64,000 nt of DNA from positions 60,164-124,163 of the forward strand of contig NZ_JPLA01000014.1 of the NCBI RefSeq assembly GCF_001010355.1. The letters run 5' to 3'. Origin of the DNA: Dyella japonica DSM 16301 (GTDB lineage Bacteria; Pseudomonadota; Gammaproteobacteria; Xanthomonadales; Rhodanobacteraceae). The notes beneath the pieces are model-generated. The model was not told the DNA's origin and ran no database searches. It saw only the letters and a program-made list of their open reading frames with translations. The translations under genes were made by a program, and so were the position numbers. Shown here piece after piece: positions 1 to 9,087 of the stretch. Each line of letters starts with the position of its first letter. Within the stretch, counting starts at the first letter, position 1.

Positions 1-1
1 C

Positions 2-604
2 GAAGCCACCGCTGCATTGCGCCGCGCACTGCCGCTGGGCGGCGTGGTGCCGGTGGACTATGCCTTCGACGATGAAGGCGACACGCCGATCGATACCGAC
101 ATCGAACGGCAGACGCGCCTGTCCGACCTGTTTGCCGACGGCAAGGACACGCTGGCGATCTACAGCTTCATGTTCGGGCCGGCCATGTCGGCACCGTGCC
201 CGTCGTGCTCGTCGATACTCGATGCGCTCGATGGCGAGATGCCGCATCTGCGCCAGCGCGTGAACGTGGCGGTGGTAGCCAAATCGCCGATCCAGCGCAT
301 CCGTCATTTCGCGCGCGATCGCGGCTGGCGCCAGCTGCATCTGCTGTCATCCGCGCACAACACGTACAACTCCGACTATCACGGCGAAAGCGCCGATGGC
401 AGGCAGATGCCTGCGCTGAATATTTTTCTCAGGCGCGACGGCCAGGTGCACCACACCTGGTGCAGCGAGCTGATGTTCGTGCCGCCGGAACCGGGACAGG
501 ACCCGCGTCACGTGGATGCGATCTGGCCACTGTGGAACCTGCTCGACTGCCTGCCGGAAGGGCGCGGCGCGGACTGGCGGCCCAGCCTCACCTACGACCG
601 CTGA
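2..604 (+). CDS. DUF899-family thioredoxin-like protein, 5' end outside window
   Basis: The reading frame is open from the first bases of the window and ends with TGA at 602-604. A TTG lies at position 17, but codons upstream of it read in frame as EATAALRRALP, so the gene probably begins before the window. The product matches the DUF899 family, thioredoxin-fold proteins of unknown substrate: FMFGPAM, then CPSCSSILD (a CxxC pair), then the SSAHNTYNSDYHG stretch typical of the family. No signal peptide is visible in the part present. A convergent SnoaL-like gene follows 9 bp downstream. The family call is firm; the biochemical role is unknown. Confidence 0.85.
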   Translation, partial: EATAALRRALPLGGVVPVDYAFDDEGDTPIDTDIERQTRLSDLFADGKDTLAIYSFMFGPAMSAPCPSCSSILDALDGEMPHLRQRVNVAVVAKSPIQRIRHFARDRGWRQLHLLSSAHNTYNSDYHGESADGRQMPALNIFLRRDGQVHHTWCSELMFVPPEPGQDPRHVDAIWPLWNLLDCLPEGRGADWRPSLTYDR

Positions 605-613
605 AGGCCACGC

Positions 614-1015
614 TCACGGCGGCGGCAAGGCCATCTGCGCAAACATCGAGGCGGTGTCGCGCACGCCCCAGCGGCGTTCGATGTGGCCTTCCTTCACCAC
701 GAACCATTCCATCGCCAGCACTTCGTAATCCTTGCCGGTGACGGGGCCGCCGCGGAACGATTGCACCGAGCGCCCACGCTCGGTGTAGCGCACCACCACG
801 GTGTCGCCTTCGGCCACCACGGCGTCCACTTCCAGACTCATCTGAAAGCAGCGCATCAGCTGTTCCCACAGCGGGCGTGCCATCTCCAGACCGCCCCAGC
901 CCAGCGCGCCATGGATCAAGGCATCGGGTGCGAACAACGCGCACACGCCATCGAGGTCGCCGCGATTGAACGCGTCGACATACGACATCACCACGCGCTT
1001 GTTCTGCTCGGACAT
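614..1015 (-). CDS. SnoaL-like / NTF2-like domain protein
   Basis: A 133-residue single-domain protein of the SnoaL-like, NTF2-like fold (alpha+beta cone), which includes ester cyclases, isomerases and many proteins of unknown activity. Visible signatures are an early helix with SYVDAFNRGDLDGV, the LFAPDALIHG strand, and a final strand with VKEGHIERRWGVRD. The frame extends upstream to 1117, but that stretch is Arg/Gly-rich without family character, so I start at the ATG whose product begins MSEQNKRVV; a weak GGGGC lies 6-10 nt upstream. Substrate cannot be read from sequence. Confidence 0.8.
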   Translation of the reverse strand: MSEQNKRVVMSYVDAFNRGDLDGVCALFAPDALIHGALGWGGLEMARPLWEQLMRCFQMSLEVDAVVAEGDTVVVRYTERGRSVQSFRGGPVTGKDYEVLAMEWFVVKEGHIERRWGVRDTASMFAQMALPPP

Positions 1016-1203
1016 GCCTGCCCCGCCATGGGGATCGCGTCGGCGGCGCCACGCAGCCCCGTTCGGGCCAAGCATATCGCCCGACCCTGCAAGCATGGCG
1101 TGAGGATGCGGGACCATGCCGGGAGACGGTACGAATCAGCCGCAACGCGTTGCGCGCCGCGGGCAACATCACGGCGCCCGCAGGCGCCGTGATGTCGTTG
1201 ACA

Positions 1204-1971
1204 TCAGTTCTTCAGAGCGGAGGAAGCAGCCTGTTCGGCCTGCTCGCGCTCGCTGAGGCGCTGCGACACGCGGTCGATATTGCCCAGCGACACCAGGTGC
1301 GCGTAGATCCAGCCGTACACGCCTTCACGCAGGAACTCCAGCGCGGTCTTCTCGTCGAGCTGACGCAGCTTGTCTTCATTGACCACGAACAGGCCGTTGA
1401 GGTTGATGGACTTGCCATCCTTCTCCAGACGGATGTTGCGCGGCTCGAGCAGCTTGTGCTTGCGCAGCTGCTCCATGAACCTCTGCGTGCGCGACACGTG
1501 CTGCTGGAACTCGCCGAGGAAACGCACGGCGTTGTTCAGCACTTCGCTCTCGCTGCCGTCGTCCTTGAACAGGACTTCGCCCTCGGTGGTGTTGAAGCCT
1601 TCATAGGCTTCGTCGAGGAACACGGTGAAGTCGTCGCCTTCGGCGCCCACCGGCTTTTCAGCCAGCACGAACGGATAGCGGCGGATGAAGGCCGGGATGT
1701 AGGTGTTCGGCGCCCAGTGACCCTGTTCGTTGATGAACAGGTTCTCGTTCTCGCGCAGGCCCAGCAGAGCCATCGGGCCGGCGTCTTCGACGGTCACGCC
1801 GCCGAAGAGAATCGGCAGGTCGCGCGCGGCTGCGGGGAATTCCACGCCGGTCAGCGGCACCGAGTGCACCGAGCCGGCGAACTTGAGGTTCGGGATCGGC
1901 TTGATGCGCAGATCCTTGTGTTCGGTACGGTTGAGCGGAACAGGACGCTCGTAGAAAAGAACTTCAGCCAC
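1204..1971 (-). CDS. SapC family protein
   Basis: A 255-residue protein matching the SapC family, named from a Campylobacter paracrystalline surface-layer gene but widespread in Xanthomonadales with unknown function. It opens with AEVLFYERPVPLNR and carries the conserved FAGSVHSVPLTGVEF segment, then YIPAFIRRYPF and LDEAYEGFN. The start is GTG at 1971, because GGGGAGAGG lies about 7 nt upstream and the longer frame adds only a Pro/Gly/Arg tail. No signal peptide or membrane helix is apparent, so surface-layer function is not supported here. Divergent from the HNH gene across a 252-bp gap in which I recognise nothing else. Confidence 0.85.
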   Translation of the reverse strand: MAEVLFYERPVPLNRTEHKDLRIKPIPNLKFAGSVHSVPLTGVEFPAAARDLPILFGGVTVEDAGPMALLGLRENENLFINEQGHWAPNTYIPAFIRRYPFVLAEKPVGAEGDDFTVFLDEAYEGFNTTEGEVLFKDDGSESEVLNNAVRFLGEFQQHVSRTQRFMEQLRKHKLLEPRNIRLEKDGKSINLNGLFVVNEDKLRQLDEKTALEFLREGVYGWIYAHLVSLGNIDRVSQRLSEREQAEQAASSALKN

Positions 1972-2223
1972 GTTGATACCTCTCCCCAGCCGTGCCGGGG
2001 TCGCCACCCAGGCTCCCCCTCCCAAACCCGGCCTCGGGTCTACAAATGAACGGACACTATATCAGCGCTTCCGCCGACACGAGAACACCCGTCGGGCATG
2101 CCTTCCCCTGCCCTGACAACCATTTGCGTGTGTTCTGTCATGGATTTGGTCTATCCTCGGCGCCATACGAGCATCTTTGCGGCACCCGAACGTTCATTCC
2201 CCTGGGTTGAAGGACGGTTTTGC

Positions 2224-2826
2224 ATGCTGATGGAAGTACCTGGCCGCGTTGTCGATCTTCATTCGACCCGCGTGCTGTCGCTGGACGCCGCCGGCAGAAT
2301 TCTCGACTGGATCAGCTGGCAGGAGGCGGTTTGCCTCTATGTTCGCGACGCCGTGGCCTGGACGCTGGGCGACCCCTGCCTGACGGTGCATGGCGGCCAT
2401 AACCGCCTCAGCGGGCTGCAGAGCACGCTGTCCCTGCATCCCATCATCGCCAGCACCGGCCATTGCCGCGACCACGCCATCGATCCCTCGCCGGCGCTCA
2501 CCAACACCGCGCTGTTCGCCCGCGACCGCTATCTGTGCATGTATTGCGGCCAGCGCTACAGCCGCGGCGAACTGACCCGCGACCACGTGCTGCCGATCTC
2601 CAAGCAGGGCAAGGACAGCTGGGAAAACGTGGTCAGCGCCTGCCTGGCCTGCAACCTGCGCAAGAGCAACCGCACGCCGCAGCAGGCCAATATGCCGCTG
2701 TTGGCAGTGCCCTACCGCCCGAGCTGGGTGGAGCACCTGATCCTGTCCAACCGCAACATCCTGGCCGACCAGATGGAATTCCTGGTCAACCATCTGCCGC
2801 GCGATCGGCGCGAGCACATGGTTTAA
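2224..2826 (+). CDS. Stand-alone HNH endonuclease-domain protein
   Basis: A 200-residue protein with an HNH nuclease fold in its C-terminal half: CMYCGQRY, then TRDHVLPISKQGKDSWENVV, then CLACNLRKSNRTP. This gives a first CxxC zinc pair, the catalytic DH, the central Asn and a second CxxC pair. The N-terminal 90 residues resemble a domain common to this HNH subfamily and I do not know its function. The ATG at 2224 has GAAGGACGG about 5-13 nt upstream. No restriction-modification or toxin-antitoxin partner is adjacent. The stop overlaps the convergent gene by 4 bp. Nuclease activity is inferred from the intact motif. Confidence 0.85.
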   Translation: MLMEVPGRVVDLHSTRVLSLDAAGRILDWISWQEAVCLYVRDAVAWTLGDPCLTVHGGHNRLSGLQSTLSLHPIIASTGHCRDHAIDPSPALTNTALFARDRYLCMYCGQRYSRGELTRDHVLPISKQGKDSWENVVSACLACNLRKSNRTPQQANMPLLAVPYRPSWVEHLILSNRNILADQMEFLVNHLPRDRREHMV

Positions 2827-3245
2827 GGCGTTTCGCTTTCGGCTTCGAACGGGTCGTCCTCGTCCTCGATGCGCTGCAGCTCATTGCGCGCCAGCTCGGC
2901 CAGCCGGCAGTAGCTGCGGCGGATGCGGTCAAGGGTTTGCTCGTCGAGCTCTTCGAGGTTGAGCAAGGCGTTGTGCGCCTGCGAGCTGCGGATCAACTCG
3001 TCCAGCTTGATCTGCACGGCGGTGGAATCGCGGTTCTGCGTGTTCTGGATCAGGAACACCATCAGAAAAGTCACGATGGTGGTGCCGGTATTGATGACCA
3101 GTTGCCAGGTGTCGCCGAAGCCGAACATCGGCCCGGTGACGGCCCAGGCCACCACCACCAGCACCGCCAGCACAAAGGTGACCGGGCGACCGGAATAGTG
3201 GGCAACGGATCCGGCGAATCGCTGGAAAGCCTTGCGTGCGCTCAT
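2823..3245 (-). CDS. Low-affinity iron permease family small membrane protein
   Basis: A 140-residue protein with two membrane helices near residues 23-43 and 50-66, followed by a charged cytoplasmic tail rich in Glu and Arg. The [16 protein letters not shown] segment is characteristic of the low-affinity Fe permease family (FET4-like). Bacterial members are much shorter than yeast Fet4, and iron transport has not generally been shown for them, so the function is uncertain. Starts with ATG at 3245. Overlaps the convergent HNH gene by 4 bp and is divergent from dxs. Confidence 0.8.
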   Translation of the reverse strand: MSARKAFQRFAGSVAHYSGRPVTFVLAVLVVVAWAVTGPMFGFGDTWQLVINTGTTIVTFLMVFLIQNTQNRDSTAVQIKLDELIRSSQAHNALLNLEELDEQTLDRIRRSYCRLAELARNELQRIEDEDDPFEAESETP

Positions 3246-3375
3246 ATGTAGGCCCTGGCTGAATGACTGCGCCGGAGCCTCGCCCCTGGCGTGTCAGCGC
3301 CGTGTGGAGGCGCAGCCCGCAAGAATTCACCCGGCTGCCCTTGCCCCGCCTCCCCGCTGGGCCAACAATACGCCA

Positions 3376-5265
3376 ATGAACGACCTGTCCCGCTACCCCC
3401 ATCTGGCGCCCATCGAGACGCCAGCCGACCTGCGCAAAGTGTCCGACGACGAGCTGCCCATCGTCGCCGAAGAGCTGCGCCAGTACCTGATCGAAGCCGT
3501 GGCCAGCTCCGGCGGCCACTTCGGCGCGGGCCTGGGCGTGGTGGAACTGACCGTCGCCCTGCACCACGTGTTCGACACGCCGAACGATCGCCTGGTGTGG
3601 GACGTCGGCCACCAGTGCTATCCGCACAAGATTCTCACCGGCCGTCGCGACCGCATCACCACGATCAAGAAGAAGGACGGCCTCGCCCCGTTCCCGCGTC
3701 GCGAGGAAAGCGAGTACGACACCTTCGGCGTGGGCCACTCGTCCACCTCCATCTCGGCGGCGCTGGGCATGGCGATCGCCGCGCAGCGCAAGGGCGACCA
3801 GCGCAAGGTCGTCGCCGTGATCGGCGATGGCGCGATGACCGCCGGCATGGCGTTCGAAGCGCTCAACCATGGCGGCGACGTGGAGCCGAACATGCTGGTC
3901 GTGTTCAACGACAACGGCATGTCGATCAGCGAGAACGTCGGTGCGCTGACCAAGATGGCGGCGCGCGCCATGAGCAGCCGCCGCCTGAACGCGCTGCGCG
4001 AGCGGGCCAAGCGCGCCATTCCGAAGCAGTCGTTCTTCGGCCGCTTCTTCAAGCGCTGGGAAGAGCACGCCAAGGGCATGTTCGTGCCCAGCACGCTGTT
4101 CGAGGAACTGGGTTTCCATTACACCGGTCCGATCGACGGCCACAACATCCCGCAGCTGCTCACTGCGCTGCGCACGGTGAAGAACCTGCCCGGTCCGCAG
4201 CTGCTGCATGTGATCACCACCAAGGGCAAGGGCTACGCGCCCGCCGAACAGGCGCAGATCGAATACCACGCCGTGGGTCCATTCGATCCGCAGGCAGGAT
4301 TGGTCAAGAAAGCCGGCCCGTCCAAGCCCACTTACACCGATATCTTCAGCGACTGGCTGTGCGACATGGCCGCCGCCGACGAGCGCCTGCTGGGCATCAC
4401 GCCCGCGATGCGCGAAGGCTCGGGCCTGGTGCGTTTCTCCAGGGAGTACCCACAGCGTTATTTCGACGTGGCGATTGCCGAACAGCACGCGGTGACGCTG
4501 GCCGCCGGCATGGCCTGCGAAGGCGCCAAGCCGGTGGTGGCGATCTACTCCACCTTCCTGCAGCGCGCGTTCGACCAGGCCATCCACGACGTGTCGATCC
4601 AGAACCTCGACGTGACCTACGCGATCGATCGCGCCGGCGTGGTCGGCCCCGATGGCGCCACGCATTCGGGCAGCTTCGATCTGTCGTTCCTGCGTTGCCT
4701 GCCGAACATGGTGGTGATGGCGCCGGCGGACGAAAACGAATGCCGCATGATGCTCACCACCGGCTTCCACTATCACGGTCCGGCTGCGATCCGTTACCCG
4801 CGTGGCACCGGCCCCGGCGTGCCGCTGCAGCAGGAACTGGAAACCTTGCCGATCGGCAAGGCGGAATTGCGTCGGCGCGGCCATGGCCTGGCCCTGCTCA
4901 GCTTTGGCGCGATGCTGGCGCCGGCGGCGGAGATCGCCGCTGAAATGGATGCCACCCTGGTCAACATGCGCTTCGTCAAGCCGCTGGACGAGGCGATGAT
5001 CCTCGAACTGGCACGCACCCACGATGCGTTCGTGACGCTGGAAGACAACGCGATTGCCGGCGGCGCGGGCAGCGGCGTGGCCGAATGCCTGGCCGCGCAT
5101 GGCATCGTCAAGCCGATCCTGCACCTGGGCCTGCCGGATGCCTACCTGGAACACGGCAGCCGCGAAGAAGTGCTGACCATGGCCGGACTGGACCTGCCCA
5201 GCATCCGCCGTGCGATTCGTGCCCGCTTTCCTCAAGTGGGTTCGCGCAGCCAGATCACGGCCTGA
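3376..5265 (+). CDS. dxs: 1-deoxy-D-xylulose-5-phosphate synthase
   Basis: A 629-residue cytosolic enzyme that condenses pyruvate and glyceraldehyde-3-phosphate to DXP, the first step of the MEP isoprenoid pathway and a precursor of thiamine and pyridoxal. The length is normal. Visible are [19 protein letters not shown], the thiamine-diphosphate motif starting GDGAMTAGM and ending FNDNGMS, the [12 protein letters not shown] region with the catalytic Glu, and YPRGTGPG near the transketolase C-terminal domain. The frame extends upstream to 3232, but the ATG at 3376 gives the standard N terminus. It has its own terminator and is convergent with prmC. Confidence 0.97.
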   Translation: MNDLSRYPHLAPIETPADLRKVSDDELPIVAEELRQYLIEAVASSGGHFGAGLGVVELTVALHHVFDTPNDRLVWDVGHQCYPHKILTGRRDRITTIKKKDGLAPFPRREESEYDTFGVGHSSTSISAALGMAIAAQRKGDQRKVVAVIGDGAMTAGMAFEALNHGGDVEPNMLVVFNDNGMSISENVGALTKMAARAMSSRRLNALRERAKRAIPKQSFFGRFFKRWEEHAKGMFVPSTLFEELGFHYTGPIDGHNIPQLLTALRTVKNLPGPQLLHVITTKGKGYAPAEQAQIEYHAVGPFDPQAGLVKKAGPSKPTYTDIFSDWLCDMAAADERLLGITPAMREGSGLVRFSREYPQRYFDVAIAEQHAVTLAAGMACEGAKPVVAIYSTFLQRAFDQAIHDVSIQNLDVTYAIDRAGVVGPDGATHSGSFDLSFLRCLPNMVVMAPADENECRMMLTTGFHYHGPAAIRYPRGTGPGVPLQQELETLPIGKAELRRRGHGLALLSFGAMLAPAAEIAAEMDATLVNMRFVKPLDEAMILELARTHDAFVTLEDNAIAGGAGSGVAECLAAHGIVKPILHLGLPDAYLEHGSREEVLTMAGLDLPSIRRAIRARFPQVGSRSQITA

Positions 5266-5286
5266 TCGGTCAGCTCAATGTTTACC

Positions 5287-5315
5287 GAAAACGCCGCGCA
5301 CTGCGCGGCGTTTTC
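5287..5315. terminator. Bidirectional terminator between dxs and prmC
   Basis: A perfect 13-bp inverted repeat (GAAAACGCCGCGC and its complement) encloses a 3-nt loop. The stem begins with AAAA and ends with TTTTC, so either strand gives a GC hairpin followed by a short U run. It sits 21 bp after the dxs stop and 13 bp before the prmC stop, so it can serve both convergent genes. Confidence 0.9.
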
Positions 5316-5328
5316 ATTTGGACGTCCA

Positions 5329-6177
5329 TCACGCGCCGGGCCAGACTCCGCCGCTGACGCGATCGCGCTGCTCCAGATCCTGCTCGGTGAACACCTCGCG
5401 GTAGCCCGCGGCGGACAACACCTCGCGCACTGCCGGCCCCTGGTTCCAGCCGTGCTCCATCAACAGCGAGCCGCCGGGTTCGAGATGGTCGCGCGCCTGC
5501 GCCACGATCTGGCGGATGTCATCGAGCCCATCGGTCCCGGACGCCAGCGCCGAGGCTGGCTCGAAACGCAGATCCCCCTGCGCCAGATGCGGATCGTCCG
5601 CTTCGATGTAAGGCGGATTGGAGACGATCAGCTCAAAGCGCTCGCCCGCCAGCGCCGCCAGCCAGTTGCCGTGTGCAAATCGAACGTTGGCAATGCCGTG
5701 CTTGCTGGCGTTGCGCGCTGCCACCGCGAGTGCGTCGGCGCTGGCATCCGTCGCGACGACCTTGGCGGTTGGACACTCGCGCGCGATTGCCAGCGCAATG
5801 GCACCGCTGCCGGTGCCCAGATCCGCCACGCGCGTTGTCGCTGTCATGCGAGCGAGCGCGAGCTCCACCAGCAATTCGGTTTCCGGCCGCGGAATCAGCG
5901 TGGCCGGGGTGACTTCCAGGTTCAAGGTCCAGAAGCCGCGATGACCCGTGATATACGCCACCGGCTCGCCATCGCGACGACGCTGCACCAGCGTGTCGAA
6001 TGCCTTGACCTGATTGCCGTCGAGTTCGTCGTCGGCATGCGCGATCAGCCAGCTGCGCGGCTTGCCCAGCACGTGCAGCAACAGCAACTCAGCTTCCAGC
6101 CGTTCGCCGAGCGCGTCGGCGGCATCGGCAATGATCGCGCGCACCTCAGCCACGCTCGGCGCTCCAGTCAAAGCCAA
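5329..6177 (-). CDS. prmC: Peptide chain release factor N5-glutamine methyltransferase
   Basis: A 282-residue SAM-dependent methyltransferase that modifies the GGQ glutamine of release factors RF1 and RF2. Seen are the N-terminal helical domain that binds the release factor, the linker with [15 protein letters not shown] motif I ([13 protein letters not shown]) and the catalytic NPPYIEADD motif. The start is not certain: TTG at 6177 gives the longest form, and TTG or GTG codons a few residues in are alternatives; none has a clear Shine-Dalgarno. Normally prmC follows prfA; here it stands apart, convergent with dxs. Confidence 0.93.
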   Translation of the reverse strand: MALTGAPSVAEVRAIIADAADALGERLEAELLLLHVLGKPRSWLIAHADDELDGNQVKAFDTLVQRRRDGEPVAYITGHRGFWTLNLEVTPATLIPRPETELLVELALARMTATTRVADLGTGSGAIALAIARECPTAKVVATDASADALAVAARNASKHGIANVRFAHGNWLAALAGERFELIVSNPPYIEADDPHLAQGDLRFEPASALASGTDGLDDIRQIVAQARDHLEPGGSLLMEHGWNQGPAVREVLSAAGYREVFTEQDLEQRDRVSGGVWPGA

Positions 6178-6255
6178 CGGAAATACGAGCAGGCGACCAG
6201 GCCGACATGACTGCTTCCAACGAGTAGGAAGCCACAGTGTAGAGGCAATACTGCC

Positions 6256-7932
6256 TCAGACCGCCGTGGGCGACAGATAGCGATGCACCGCCTGGATCAC
6301 CACCGAGCCCTCGCCCACGCCCGACGCCACGCGCTTGACCGAACCGGAGCGCACATCGCCCACGGCGAAGATGCCGGCCTTGGTCGTGGCGTACGGGGAT
6401 TCCAGGATGTGCCCCTGATCGCATCGACCGGTAAGCACGAAGCCCTTGCTGTCCAGCGCGAGGCAATCCTTGAGCCAGTCGGTGTTGGGTTCGGCGCCGA
6501 TCATCACGAACACATTGCTGCACGGTCGCGTGGTGGACTCGCCCGTCTCGCGCTGCTGCCAGGTCACGCGATGCAGCCGGCCTTCGCCTTCCAACCCGAC
6601 GATCTCGCTATGCGTGTGCAAGGTGATCGACGAGGACAGCAGGATGCGCTGCACCAGATAGTCGGACATGGTGGCGGCCAGACCCGACGAGCGCACCAGC
6701 ACATGCACGTGCGAGGCGATGCGCGAGAGGAATACCGCTGCCTGTCCGGCGGAATTGCCGCCGCCGACCACGATCACTTCCTCGTTCTTGCACAGCTGCC
6801 CTTCCATCGCAGTGCAGGCGTAATGAATGCCCGCGCCTTCGAAATGCGCGTAGCCCGGCACGTCCAACTTGCGATAGCGCGCACCCGTGGCCACGATCAC
6901 CGAGCGCGCCTGGATGCTTTGCCCATCGTCGAGAAACATGCGGAATGGCGTGACCGAGCAGTCGATGCCGGAGGCCTGCCGCGAAATCGCCAGTCGCGCG
7001 CCGAATTTCTGCGCCTGAGCCTGGGCACGACCGGCCAGGGCCTGCCCGGAAATGCCGGTGGGAAATCCCAGATAGTTTTCGATCTTTGACGAGGTACCCG
7101 CCTGCCCACCCGGTGCCACACCTTCCACGACGATGGTGGAGAGGCCCTCGGACGCGGCATATACAGCAGCCGCCAAGCCTGCGGGACCGGCGCCGGCCAC
7201 CGCCACGTCGTAGACGAAATCCGGATCGATGGTTTCGGTGAGGCCAAGTTCGTCGGCAAGCTCGGCGGTGGTCGGGTTCTGCAGGAAGCAGCGCTCCGGA
7301 CAGATCACCACCGGCAACTGGTCAAGCGTCAACTGAAAGCATTCGATGAAGCCATCGGCGTCCGGATCGGTCTCCGTATCGATAAGGCGGTGCGGGTAAC
7401 CGTTGCGCACGAGGAAACGCTCAAGGCGCAGCGTATCGCCGCTGTGCCCCGGCCCGACCAGCACCACGCCACCAAAGCCCGCGCGGATCAAGCCCACGCG
7501 CCGCAGGATGAAGGCGCGCATGATGATCTCGCTGATATCCGCCTCCGCGGCCACCATGCGGCGGAAATCCTCCGAACGCACGCGCAGCACGCGGCTGTCC
7601 ATCGCCACCCGTGCCGAGGCCATCACGGCGCGGCGATTGAACATGTTCATCTCACCGCTGAACTGGCGCGCGGTGTACATGGTGAACACGTTGGACTGGC
7701 CGTGCTTGTCGACATCGAAGATTTCCACCAGTCCATCGAGCACCAGGAAGAAATCCACGCCGCGCTGCCCGCGTTCAAACAACATGGTGCCCGGAGAGAC
7801 GTTTTCTTCCTGCCCATAGGCCGCGATGCGCCGGACCATGGTGGGATCCAGGCGCGGAAACATCTGCTCCTTGCGGTTCATCGGATCGGTCGGGTCGTAG
7901 ACGACCTCGGGTGCTGGCGACTGCTCGGACAT
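6256..7932 (-). CDS. Cyclic-nucleotide-binding domain fused to thioredoxin-reductase-like flavoprotein
   Basis: A 558-residue three-part protein. Residues about 28-145 form a cNMP-binding (CRP-like) beta barrel with FSGEMNMFNRR. Residues about 155-230 resemble a glutaredoxin or GST-N fold (ERFLVRNGYPHRLID). Residues about 240-555 are a pyridine-nucleotide-disulfide oxidoreductase domain with FAD motif VAGAGPAGLAAAVY, the second nucleotide motif VVGGGNSAGQAAV and the closing GIFAVGDVR. Where thioredoxin reductase has CATC, this protein has CTAM (residues 373-376), so the classic disulfide is absent. ATG at 7932 is chosen because GAGGTG precedes it. It probably transfers electrons from NADPH under cyclic-nucleotide control; the acceptor is unknown. 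Confidence 0.88.
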   Translation of the reverse strand: MSEQSPAPEVVYDPTDPMNRKEQMFPRLDPTMVRRIAAYGQEENVSPGTMLFERGQRGVDFFLVLDGLVEIFDVDKHGQSNVFTMYTARQFSGEMNMFNRRAVMASARVAMDSRVLRVRSEDFRRMVAAEADISEIIMRAFILRRVGLIRAGFGGVVLVGPGHSGDTLRLERFLVRNGYPHRLIDTETDPDADGFIECFQLTLDQLPVVICPERCFLQNPTTAELADELGLTETIDPDFVYDVAVAGAGPAGLAAAVYAASEGLSTIVVEGVAPGGQAGTSSKIENYLGFPTGISGQALAGRAQAQAQKFGARLAISRQASGIDCSVTPFRMFLDDGQSIQARSVIVATGARYRKLDVPGYAHFEGAGIHYACTAMEGQLCKNEEVIVVGGGNSAGQAAVFLSRIASHVHVLVRSSGLAATMSDYLVQRILLSSSITLHTHSEIVGLEGEGRLHRVTWQQRETGESTTRPCSNVFVMIGAEPNTDWLKDCLALDSKGFVLTGRCDQGHILESPYATTKAGIFAVGDVRSGSVKRVASGVGEGSVVIQAVHRYLSPTAV

Positions 7933-8064
7933 GCAAGACACCTCGTCAAGGGGACGGCCCGGCAGCAAGCGACCAGGCGCGTCCTTCAGGTCATTCAGCG
8001 CGAATGGCGGGAACCGCGCAGCGCTGCTACACGCATCGTGCGCCGCAACGGTGTCGCTCGCAAG

Positions 8065-8997
8065 TCATTGCGGCGACGCCTGCATGGCGGCCGTGATCGA
8101 CTTGACGAGGCGTTCACGAAACCATCGATGCGCCTGGTCGTTGTCCTTGGAATCGTGCCAGTAGGCGAGGATGGGGATCGCCTTGATGCGCACCGGCAAC
8201 GGCTGCATGGCGATCGGTAGGAGCACGGCGAGATGATCGGCATAAGCCTTGGGCACGGTGAGCAACAAGTCGCTGGCCGCGCTGATCTGGCACGCTGAAA
8301 AGTAGTGCTGCGCCACCATCCGCACTTCGCGGAACATGCCGTTCTGGCCCAGCAAGGTATCGAGCGCACTTGCCTCGCCCAGCGGAGAGACGGTGACGTG
8401 CTGCGCGGCGAGGTAATCGGCGCGCCGCAGCGAGCGAGCGAGCGGGTGATCGCGCCGCATCACCACCACCAGCGTCTCATCAAGCAGGCGCCGATGGGAA
8501 ATATGCTCGCCGGCGCGCAAGGGGCGATCCACCGCCAGATCCAGCGCACCGGTGCCCAGCTCGCGCTCCACCTCATCGGCGGCCACGCGGCGGCTCACCA
8601 CGCGCACGCCCGGCGCCTCCCGTCCGATGCTGGCCATCAGGCCCGGCAAGGCAATCGACTCGAGGATGTCGCGGAAGCCGATCACGAACTCTGTCTGCAG
8701 TCGCCTTGGATCGAAACTGGGCTGCGCGTGCGCGCTGGCCAGCAGGCCTTTGAGGTGTCCCTGCACCGCCGGCATCATCGCGCGCACCTTGTCGGTGGGC
8801 AGCAGCCGATTGCCCTGGCGCACGAACAGCGGATCGCCCAGCTGGTCGCGCAGGCGACGCAGGGCGTGGGTCACCGCCGGCTGGGTCAGGTGCAGCACCC
8901 GCGCTGCCGCGCTCACCCCGCCTTGCGTGTAGATCGCGTCAAGCACGCGGAACAGATTGAGGTCGATCCGGCTGTCACGTTCCATGCGCGAACCCAT
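8065..8997 (-). CDS. LysR-type transcriptional regulator
   Basis: A 310-residue LysR-family regulator: N-terminal winged helix-turn-helix (GGVSAAARVLHLTQPAVTHA), linker helix, then a periplasmic-binding-protein-like effector domain. It is transcribed divergently from the acyl-CoA dehydrogenase operon across a 90-bp gap, the usual arrangement when a LysR protein controls the neighbouring operon, so it is the best candidate activator of the genes to 14757. Two ATGs (8997 and 8985) are possible starts; neither has a strong ribosome site. The effector is unknown; an acyl-CoA or acid is my inference from the neighbours. Confidence 0.93.
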   Translation of the reverse strand: MGSRMERDSRIDLNLFRVLDAIYTQGGVSAAARVLHLTQPAVTHALRRLRDQLGDPLFVRQGNRLLPTDKVRAMMPAVQGHLKGLLASAHAQPSFDPRRLQTEFVIGFRDILESIALPGLMASIGREAPGVRVVSRRVAADEVERELGTGALDLAVDRPLRAGEHISHRRLLDETLVVVMRRDHPLARSLRRADYLAAQHVTVSPLGEASALDTLLGQNGMFREVRMVAQHYFSACQISAASDLLLTVPKAYADHLAVLLPIAMQPLPVRIKAIPILAYWHDSKDNDQAHRWFRERLVKSITAAMQASPQ

Positions 8998-9087
8998 TCA
9001 TATGGCTAATGTCGACCCATAAAGTATATTCATTTCAATAATTGGTCGTCCGAGGCGTACGCTCCGTGGAAGTTCAGGAGCCCCGCC
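8998..9087. promoter_or_regulatory. Divergent promoter region with possible LysR operator
   Basis: A 90-bp AT-richer gap between the LysR gene and the acyl-CoA dehydrogenase gene. It contains an interrupted palindrome, CATATGG, 11 nt, CCATAAAG (8999-9024), overlapping the start of the regulator gene, in the style of LysR T-N11-A operators. AT-rich sequence at 9024-9043 could hold a promoter for the rightward operon. The site is inferred from position and symmetry only. Confidence 0.4.

Noticed and set aside
2929..5235. A 768-codon open frame on the minus strand opposite dxs
   Set aside because: It is antisense to an unmistakable dxs, has His/Arg/Ala/Gly-rich shadow composition and no family features. 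Long antisense frames are expected with this codon bias.
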